Assembly: GCA_003990745.1 (NCBI GenBank)
Contig: RBNI01001786.1
Coordinates: 1 to 20,845, forward strand
Length of the DNA: 20,845 nt
From: Jimgerdemannia flammicorona
Taxonomy: Eukaryota > Mucoromycota > Endogonomycetes > Endogonales > Endogonaceae
Reading direction: 5' to 3'
Positions within the stretch are counted from its first letter, which is position 1. Each line of letters opens with the position of its first letter. The notes under the pieces are model-generated. The model was not told the origin of the DNA and did not search any database. It saw only the letters and a program-made list of their open reading frames with translations. This document shows, piece after piece, positions 17,292-20,845 of the stretch. A program made the position numbers and the translations under genes.

Positions 17292-17640
17292 ATATAATAG
17301 AGTAATTTTAGTACTTATATTATTATAATATATAAACTTAGCTAAGATCAGTTTTTCTTTTCAATTATTCTACTTACAGTTAGAGTAGATACTAAGTATC
17401 TACTTCAGAGTATGGTTGGTTCATTTCCGTTTGACTATATATCTGTGAGTAGATATCTTGAGTTATACTCCTAGAGCTTCAAAGTGTGTTTATCAGAAAT
17501 TACCTGTAAATTTTACATCTTTATCAGAGAAAATTACCAATAGTAACTTATAGAGATAGAATATATTATTAATAAAAAGTTGTACTATTTCTGAGACTAT
17601 CACAGTAATGATAGTTATAGCAAAATTGACTTTTTTTATA
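17292..17640. other. AT-rich spacer, no gene seen
   Basis: About 350 bp between the chromovirus target duplication and the copia LTR. I find no protein-like frame or repeat link to the rest of the window. It was probably continuous with 8051-8537 before the chromovirus inserted. Confidence 0.5.
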
Positions 17641-17955
17641 AGATAATCTATAAAGATAATAATTATTGAGAATGAGATATAGGTGAGAGAGAGTGTTTAA
17701 TGAGAAGAGTGCTCTAGTAAATAGGATGTAGAGGATCTTAGATTCTTTAAAGGATAGATAGAATAGTCTGTAGAGTGAGGAAAAAGAGGATACTGATGAG
17801 AAGACTATTGAGTGCTCTCTGGAGGATTAGTATCTATTCTGGAATACTTAGAATAGAGGAAGAAAAAGAGAGCACTGTTTATTAATCCCAGTTTATATAC
17901 TTTTATATATTACTCTAAATTGATGATGTATGCAAAGATTGGCTATATTATTACA
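17640..17955 (-). mobile_element. Probable 3' LTR of the Ty1/copia element
   Basis: Reading the minus strand after the copia coding relic, TGTAATAATATAGCC starts at 17955. A TATATAAAAG/TATATAAAC promoter-like block (17890-17912) follows, then AATAAA (17878-17883), then a pyrimidine-rich U5-like stretch to about 17640. That order is right for an LTR. The outer end and target duplication are not defined, and the 5' LTR is beyond the right edge. An earlier start between 17956 and 18200 is possible. Confidence 0.42.
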
Positions 17956-18239
17956 TATTAAGATATAATCCAAATTCTAGGAATTTCATCACTTCTGCTC
18001 AATAAGATATACAAACTAGAATGTAAAGAAACTAAGCTATAATTATTACAAATCTCATCACAATGTTCAGATTGCTATCTAAAAACTGAAAAATGCTCAT
18101 TAAAAGCTCAAAAATAGGTTGAAAAATAATGCAATAAATATACATAGATTAGGAATATTGATAGAAATCACCAATACAGGTATCAATGTTAGAAGAGACT
18201 TGCTGCTGCTCTATTATCCTATTTCATCTCAAATTGTTC
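17956..18239 (-). other. 3' untranslated region or part of copia LTR, nothing coding
   Basis: AT-rich sequence between the stop of the copia RNase H relic and the probable LTR start. No frame or motif is recognisable. Confidence 0.4.
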
Positions 18240-19639
18240 TTAATTATTAGCATAGAATATACATAAGTCAAACTTTGTCTTTGAAAAGGCTTTAGGTAAT
18301 AAATCTGCCCTCATATATTCTATTGAGGTGTATTCAAGGTATATAGTGCCATTTTCCATATATTTACATATGAAATAGTACTGAATATTGATATGTTTAA
18401 TTTTGGCATAATGTATAGGGTTCTTCACCAAAGCTATCATAAACTGATTGTCTTATTGGAGTAGTATAGGGTTTTGTTTCTAAGAAAATCCCAACTCCTT
18501 TAATAGTTCCTGAAGCCAAATAGCTTCTTTCATCACTATAGATAACACTTGATATTCTGCTTACATAGATGATGTTACCTCTAAAGATTGCTTATGAGTT
18601 TGCTATGAAATGGCTCCACTATTATCAAGATAGAAGAAATATCCTGTTGTAGACCTTCCATCATCCAAATTACTAGCCCAATCAACATTACATATATCAA
18701 AGAGGTTTATGATACTCCTGCTTACTCCTTTGTTATCCAAATTGAGTATTTAGCTCTTTGTACCTTTTATATACCTTTTATATACTTAATTTCCATCTAA
18801 TATGAATTGTTATAGCAGGATGAGTATTGCACCAATTTGTTGACTGTATATGATGTTGGGTCTCATTCTGAGCATAAGATATATAAGAGATTCCACTGCT
18901 TAGTTATAAGGAATATTATCATATTTATTGAATATGTTGGACTTCTTTAGTCTTATAGATATCTTTATAGACATTTCAACTGGTTTGCATTCACTTATGC
19001 TGAATCACTCAAGTATTATCTGAACATAGATTTCTTGGCTCAGGTGTATAGTGCACACATTTCTGTTATATATAATAGATATCTCCAAAAAAAAAAAATA
19101 TATATCACCCATATCTGTCATCTTGAACTTCTTGTATAGGGCCACCTTTACTTTATTGATTTTACTTGTTGTTCTGACTAGAATGATATCATCAACCCAA
19201 ATTTCTAGGTATATCAGTATGATGAGTATATATATATGGGTCTGCTTTATAACATTTGAACTCATTATCTTCTATGAGATAGTTATGATTCTTTTGGTTC
19301 CATAATTTTGCCACTTGCTTTATAACATAAAGACCTTTATATATATAGTCTACATACTAACTCCTTTTCATTGTCATAGAGTTTATATTCTTGTAGTTGA
19401 TGAATATATTGTTCAGTATCTATATCTCTGTTCAGAAAAGCTGTCTTAATATCTATCTAATGGATTTCATAGTCATATTTGGCTCTGATCACAAGAAGTA
19501 CTCTAAGTGAAGTAAGCTTAAATACTAGGGAAAATTTCTCATCATAATTGACTCTAAAGTCTTGTGAGTATCTCTTTGTTACAAATTGTACCTTGTACTA
19601 TTTTACACCACTATTGCTATTATACTTGATTTTATATAT

Positions 19640-20203
19640 CTAACAAGATCCTATATCTTGTTGATTTACTGAAAGAGGGACTAAATCCCATATATCATTT
19701 TCAATGAATATGTTGTACTCCTCGTCTATAGCCTTTTTCCACTCCTTCTTATTATTCAAATGAGTGGCTTTATCATAGTTTGCTGGCTCACCAGTTATTG
19801 CACTGTAAGCACATTCACAGATATAGTTTACATGATGTTGTTTATAATTAGATATCTTAGATAGATTCCAGTAGTCTCCTAAATCTACTTGAACTTTATT
19901 ATCTATTTTAGAAATGTACTTTTTCTTACCTTTTGGGGAGATATCATCATTCTCTTCATTATCCATAATCTCTATAATTCTTGGTTCAGAGAGTTTCATA
20001 GATAAATGTACTATCAATCTCATAGGTATAGATTGTATTACCAGAGTTTCAATCATTGGTATAGTTGTACTCACTATTGGTATAGTTCCATTCACCATTA
20101 GTGGATTGATTATAGGTATAGGAATTTCTATGTGAATTTTCCATTCCTTTGCTCTCTCCTTGAATTGAATATTATGAGAGATGACTATACCACACTTTTG
20201 CAA
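19640..20203 (-). pseudogene. Longest open part of copia Pol (linker plus RT N-terminus)
   Basis: A 187-codon open stretch. The first part is the variable integrase-RT linker, rich in Ile/Pro/Thr with an imperfect repeated motif (IPIINPLMVNGTIPIVSTTI). The last part, LNNKKEWKKAIDEEYNIFIE then NDIWDLVPL and DIGSC, is the start of copia RT (family: EWKKAMxEEIxSLxxNxTWELV...IxxKWVYK). It ends at a TAG where the family has Lys-Trp (SCKWVYK), so Trp-to-stop. The frame continues downstream as IYKIKYNSNSGVK. Confidence 0.8.
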
Positions 20204-20832
20204 ATTCTACAGTCTATACACTGCTCTATTATATCTAAGAAATATATGCTTATCTATCTTAGACTTTTATCCAAGATGTAAGCCTCACTTCTGAATAAAG
20301 ATGTTGGGCTTGGATTTGCTCCATAATTCTTCAGAGATAAGATTGTCATCTTTGGATTTCTCACTGCTGCATTATTTGCTTAAAGCTTGAGAGATACATC
20401 AATTGTATATATATATCACCATATTCAATGCTTCTGCCCAAAAGAATTGTGATAGACTGACTACATTCATCATCATTTAGGTCATCTCTACAATTATTCA
20501 GGTAAACTATTCTATCACACTATTTTGATATTGAGTATAGGGTGCTGTCCTATTGTGTTATATTCTATACTCTTTCAAGAAATGTTTAAAAGACTTATTC
20601 ATGTATTCTGTCTCATTATTGGAGCATAGCATCCTTATTCAATTTTTCATTTTATTCTCTATGCTTACCTTCAATTTCTTGAATTTCTTAAATGCCTCAC
20701 TCTTTGCTGAAAGGAAGTATATATAAGCTTTATGAGTATAATCATCAATAAAGGTGATGAAATACTTCATCCTAGAGTATGATGACATATACATAGGGCT
20801 GCAGATATCTGTGTGTATGAGATTGAATATGC

Positions 20833-20845
20833 TTTTTTTTTTTTT
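20833..20845. repeat. Poly-T run at the window end
   Basis: Thirteen T residues close the window, interrupting copia integrase. This could be a true homopolymer or a contig or assembly edge. Confidence 0.6.

Larger units (their letters stand above)
18240..20845 (-). pseudogene. Ty1/copia Pol relic: integrase, RT, RNase H (partial)
   Basis: On the minus strand the order is integrase (20845 to about 20300), linker (about 20203-19760), RT (about 19760-18980) and RNase H (about 18700-18240), which is the copia order. Integrase: LIHTDICSP, YFITFIDDYT, FLSAKSEAFKKFKKLK, then CSNNETEYMNKSFKHFLKEY; the second catalytic Asp of RSDNG is Asn. RT: EWKKAIDEEYNIFIENDIWD, YSQDFRVNYDEKFS, DIKTAFLNRD, WVDDIILV (VDD intact, 19188-19196). 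RNase H: VDWASNLDDGRSTTGYFF and KEAIWLQELLKELG, ending KAFSKTKFDLCIFYANN. Stops sit at Gln or Trp sites. Gag and the 5' LTR lie beyond the window. Confidence 0.9.

Noticed and set aside
18187..18203. tgttagaagagacttgc as a possible LTR start on the plus strand
   Set aside because: The copia element is on the minus strand and nothing downstream in plus orientation fits an LTR or coding region.
19086..19097. Poly-A run in the copia RT region
   Set aside because: A homopolymer within coding relic (Lys/Phe codons), probably an expansion; not a retroposon tail, since no element boundary lies there.
19005..19305. Plus-strand frame 19051-19305, hydrophobic
   Set aside because: It is antisense to the clear copia RT block containing VDD, so a shadow.

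Overview
The window looks like a nested retrotransposon graveyard from a filamentous fungus. I see no host gene, rRNA, tRNA or CRISPR array. Everything I can assign is an LTR retrotransposon, a LINE, or AT-rich sequence between them. Most coding relics are riddled with TAA/TAG codons where the family expects Gln, and with G-to-A losses of catalytic Asp/Glu. This is the footprint of C-to-T mutation on both strands, as in fungal repeat-induced point mutation (RIP) or deamination of methylated cytosine. The taxon is an inference: an ascomycete (Pezizomycotina) is the first guess, and a TE-rich, cytosine-methylating basidiomycete such as a rust is not excluded.

Layout. (1) 1-179: CpG-containing DNA that may be the 3' end of an LTR continuing off the left edge. 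(2) 180-2325: the 3' end of a Ty3/gypsy-like element, family A, on the + strand: integrase C-terminus, an unusual acidic C-terminal coding relic, then a 1.19-kb 3' LTR (1138-2325). (3) 2398-8034: a LINE on the + strand (ORF1, endonuclease, reverse transcriptase, CCHC finger) framed by a perfect 16-bp target-site duplication (2382-2397 and 8035-8050). (4) 8538-17286: a Ty3/gypsy chromovirus on the + strand with about 515-bp LTRs, gag, protease, RT, RNase H, integrase and a C-terminal chromodomain. It is split by two younger insertions: element B (8995-10611) in its 5' LTR and a solo family-A LTR (14845-16137, - strand) in its integrase. Without them the chromovirus is about 5.8 kb. (5) About 17640-20845: a Ty1/copia element on the - strand (LTR, RNase H, RT, integrase) running off the right edge. 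(6) AT-rich stretches with nothing recognisable: 2326-2381, 8051-8532, 17292 to about 17640, and 17956-18239.

Relative age. The chromovirus and copia element are heavily mutated and AT-rich. Element B is less so: a 293-codon frame carries only two stops. The solo family-A LTR still has many CpGs and is probably the newest layer.

Two observations stand out. Three separate LTR insertions, from two unrelated LTR families and in both orientations, are all followed in element orientation by CTATAT, and the two that can be tested have the 4-bp duplication CTAT. Second, the 1.6-kb LTR-like element B encloses a long, near-intact, unrecognised reading frame with its own TATA box.
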